Below, piece after piece: positions 60,762 through 64,000 of a DNA stretch of 64,000 bases. Under the pieces are notes generated by a model, which searched no databases, was not told where the DNA came from, and saw only the letters and a program-made list of their open reading frames with translations. A program made the translations under genes and the position numbers. This DNA comes from Apoda limacodes (taxonomy: Eukaryota; Arthropoda; Insecta; Lepidoptera; Limacodidae). The DNA is taken from NCBI GenBank assembly GCA_946406115.1, contig OX291544.1:9548001-9612000 (forward strand). The letters run 5' to 3'. The stretch's first letter is position 1. Each line of letters starts with the position of its first letter.

Positions 60762-61302
60762 GGTTCCGTACCCAGAGGGTGCCAACAGAGCCCTATTACT
60801 AAGACTACGCTGTCTGTCTGTTCGTCCATTAAAAGGCTCTATATATTAGACTGAAATAGGTAGAAGCCTTATTTTTTTTACAAAATATGTGTTATAATGG
60901 GAGATTATCTAACAAATAATAAAAAGTGTGGGTAAAAAGAAACACATTTTCCTTGTTTCTGCTGTTGAAATGAAAAGTTGAAATACATACAAACTTCAAA
61001 ATTGCCGTGAAAAATAGTGTGAACTGTAAAATATATCAACAAATAATAAAAACCAGCCAAGTGTGAGACGGGCCCAAGCAATTACTATTTTTAATTACCG
61101 GTACAGCGTTATCCGGCTTATCATTAAGAGAAACAGTAACACATTTGTTGTTGGAAACAATATTCAAAGTTAAGCAACGTCGGGCTTGGTCAGTACTTAA
61201 ATGACCGCTTAGCTTTTTTGTTTGTGTTTGTAAATTACATAAATGGTGGCAGGTACGGAACACTCGGTGCGCGAGATCAACTGGCACTTGGCCGTTTTTC
61301 TT
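60762..61302. repeat. Rearranged composite repeat with 5S-like head
   Basis: The left part is minus-oriented (AGGGTTCCGTACCCAGAGGG, GACTACGCTGTCTGTCTG). The right part is plus-oriented (AAGTTAAGCAACGTCGGGCT, TGGTCAGTACTT, GACCGCTTAGC, then GGTACGGAACACTCGGTGCG and ACTTGGCCG). The 5S-like piece lacks a few bases compared with the copy at 15940-16082. Confidence 0.7.
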
Positions 61303-61587
61303 TGTTTAATAAGCAATATACGTATCATTACCATTTTTGAAGAAAATGGCGCAGAAAAGATAAAATAAAACAACATATATATCCACACCGTTTGTAGAAA
61401 TAGAAAATTAAAAATATCTAGTAACGACACTAGTTAGCTTTAATGAGCGCCTTCAATTGTAGAAAACGTTTGATTGTTTGAGACAAACGCGACGATGGCG
61501 TAAACATTGGCTTAATTTTCAGGGAATCAGTATCAGTTTTTTTTTATAAAAACATTTTTTTTTGAGTTTAAAAGCAGTTTTTTTGAA

Positions 61588-61684
61588 ATTTGTATGAATT
61601 ACTATAATTCTGCATAGCTTTTAAACCTCAAATTTTAATAGAAAATTGGCACACTGCAGACCTAATTTAATTCTAGAGCATGTC
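61588..61684 (+). repeat. Fragment of the 58131-58512 foldback family
   Basis: TTGTATGAATTACTATAATTC, AATAGAAAATTGGCACACTG, CAGACCTAATTTAATTCTAG and AGCATGTC match the interior of the 58 kb element. It stops at the start of a CA/CGCA microsatellite. Confidence 0.7.
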
Positions 61685-61689
61685 ACACA

Positions 61690-61720
<31 letters not shown>

Positions 61721-61727
61721 CCACACA
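61684..61727. repeat. CA/CGCA microsatellite
   Basis: Tandem CACG and CA units, about 44 bases: CACACACGCACGCACG followed by CA repeats. Confidence 0.9.
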
Positions 61728-64000
61728 AATACAATAAAAGAAGTGAGATAAAAAGAACTTTGCTTGTGCACGTCCTATCTAGGCATTTGATTATTTCTTA
61801 ACACAACTTCTAACATAAAATATGTATAATATTTATTTCAACTGAAAATTACGTTTACCGAAAAAAATGCGTCAAGGCTTTACCTATGTTCACTTCAAAC
61901 CATGTTTCAATCGTTATATGTTTTAATCTACCGTGGGTTCGTATAGTTTTCTGCTGAGCGGACAAGGAACTCGGTATATATTTTGCCGTTGTATGACCCA
62001 TTTCCCAGGGCCACATACATCTCTACAGAGGAGAAGGCTTCGGCCATAGAGCATCACCCTTGGCCAGTTCAAATTGGTGGACGTTTGACTCGCCCAAAAG
62101 GCCTCTGACTTGGTTAAACTAATGCTGTCATATGAGAACACGGCCATCGTTAATATTATTACAGATAAATTATCATAACATTTTTGTATGTATAGCTTCA
62201 TGGTTTTTATCCGCAGGAGGGGGTAACCAGCGGCTAGATACACGTTCACATCATAATGTGGTGCACAAACTGATCTCAACAAACACTTTAGTCCTATATG
62301 ACAGGGGGTGAGCCCAGCGCCCCAATACTGGGTCTGATGCAGTGTATCAGTACTAAGGTGGATCTATACAATATGTAACGGAATACCTCCAAATCCCTTA
62401 AAGGGGTTGTAGGGTATCCAGTACACAAGCATTTAGTAATGGGCCCAAGGATGAAATCAAACCTGAAGCATCCGCAGCTTCCAGAAATTTGGTGAAAGCT
62501 TGAAAAGAACTTCTCCTTAAACTCAGCTGTGTGGGGGTCGATAACCGGTCATTTTGTCAAAATTTGTGATAAAATATCTGAATCATTTTTTCTATTTTTA
62601 CCTACAGGTGATGTCTCTGTGAGGCTAGTTAAATAATAAAGAAAGTAGTTTAAGACCTTTTGCTTTAACTTTTCTATTTTTTTAATTTATGAGTGATATG
62701 ACAAGAAAATTATTTCCAAATAATTTATACATCGTAAAATGTTCTTTATCGCTAATAAAGATACATGTTTCGTTATTTTAATTTATTAATACGCTGGTTC
62801 AATTTGGAATATTAGTGCAGACCGGTCTAGTAATTACTAGCCACGTAACATGCAACATGTTAAGATTGTGTATTAATAAACTTTAATTACAATAAAAACC
62901 TAGTCAATGTCGCTACTCCGATTTTTTGTCCTTTGAAGAACCCGCACATCATAAAATTGTGCAGAGTGAGAAGGAAATGTTTTCTCTTTTCTGCACATAT
63001 TTTATCTAAAAGGTCCTTCATAAATAATTACATGTTTTTCGTAATTAACGAAAAATTGGTTTAAATTTTACAATAGTGAAAAGATTCCATCAGATTCTTT
63101 TAACAGAATATAAATTAAATAAAAAATAATAAAAATAAAGTAATTAAAATTTTAATTAAAAAAATATCAGAAGGCTGAGCTCTTGTATAACGTTTAGAGT
63201 GAAATAATAAAATAATTTCTACTAGATCATCTCATAATTTTGTACCCATTACACCTAAGCTATTAGGGCAATTGAGTTCATTAAAAATGTCATAGCAGTC
63301 GTTTTTAATGTGAGCTTCTAAATTCCATGTAGCAGGATTTCATAGAACACTGTTAGCATTTCGGACAAGATTGATAAAAGAACAAAACGGTACCCCAATT
63401 TTTGTAATGAAGAATTCGCGCTAATAATTTGCTCTACGACGATTGGTCAATATATTAACGCCCACCTGGAGCCTGGGTTGTTTGGGAATTCTCGGCAAAA
63501 CTACCATACAATTGGAAATTATGATCACTATTAGTAATCACAATAATTTCACTTTGTAATTTTTGCAAAATAGGTAATAGCTACTTCTTAGTTTTTAATA
63601 GTCGTATTACAAAAAATGAAACAACTATAATGTCACGTTCCCGTTTACGCTTGTATTCACACATTCATTTTCAGGTAAATCTTATTAAATAACTTTTTGC
63701 CCTTCGATCGTAATCATGATTTGTTAAAATGAATAGATGATGATAAAGAAAACAAACTTAAGCCCCTCGGAGTACCTAGGATAGGATTTTGTTACCTGTG
63801 TAGAGTCGGCACAGATAACAGAATACCTACCTACTAACCGCGCCACAAAAAATCATACCTACTTTTAATGACATATCCAGGGATGAAATCAAATAATAAT
63901 TATTTGAATTAGTAGGTTGCTGAGAACACTTTTGAATCGTCGATACAATCTATTTAACAACGTGAATTTGTGCCGAAAAGAGCCGGCAAGATTCTTAATT

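Larger units (their letters stand above)
59979..64000. other. spg intron upstream of exon a
   Basis: No further spg exon (SH3 or early helical part) found. Holds the composite repeat at 60762-61302 and a foldback-family fragment with microsatellite. The ORF of 119 residues on the minus strand at 61923-62282 has no recognisable family. Confidence 0.5.

Noticed and set aside
61923..62282. Minus-strand ORF of 119 residues, as a possible spg upstream exon or a small gene
   Set aside because: It does not match the DOCK SH3 or helical region and has no family motif. Nothing beyond openness supports it.

Overview
The window is lepidopteran nuclear DNA (moth or butterfly). It is AT-rich, its genes have small coding exons in long introns, and it is full of decayed retroelements, SINEs and foldback elements. 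The repeat termini (GGTTCCGTACC / GGTACGGAACCC, and ends like GCGGGAATAAC) and the reverse-transcriptase remnants are of types I know from Lepidoptera. The species cannot be named from the sequence. No prokaryotic, viral or organellar gene is seen.

Two genes can be supported, both assembled from exons. (1) On the minus strand, seven exons (59978..59830, 9423..9309, 4469..4185, 3525..3313, 2184..2085, 1337..1102, 527..368) encode 419 residues of a DOCK3/4-type Rac/Rap exchange-factor protein, the insect sponge (spg) type. They run from the helical region after the SH3 domain into the DHR-1 (C2) domain. The 5' and 3' ends of the gene lie outside the window. (2) On the plus strand, eight exons between 32609 and 55097 encode a complete 386-residue innexin that matches the Inx3 subfamily. 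All junctions of both genes have GT-AG borders and compatible phases.

The layout is a nested pair: the whole innexin gene lies, in opposite orientation, inside one 50.4-kb intron of the spg-like gene (9424..59829). Codon phase across that intron joins to WGN-R-KLGLEL, so the two flanking spg exons are consecutive. No functional link is claimed: one gene is a cytoskeletal signalling factor and the other a gap-junction channel. The two primary transcripts would be complementary over the innexin span.

The rest is intronic or flanking sequence with repeats. Recognisable are two RTE-like LINE fragments (one makes up most of innexin intron 6), four relics of one jockey-like LINE family, several tRNA-derived SINE copies, a composite family that contains 5S-rRNA-like sequence, one 5S-derived SINE near the left end, seven or more foldback/MITE-type elements, a duplicated unknown sequence of about 0.5 kb, and a GC-rich stem-loop island near 59 kb. 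The two stretches without a recognised gene at the right (56.8-59.8 kb and 60-64 kb) and most of 9.4-32.5 kb hold only such material or nothing I recognise.
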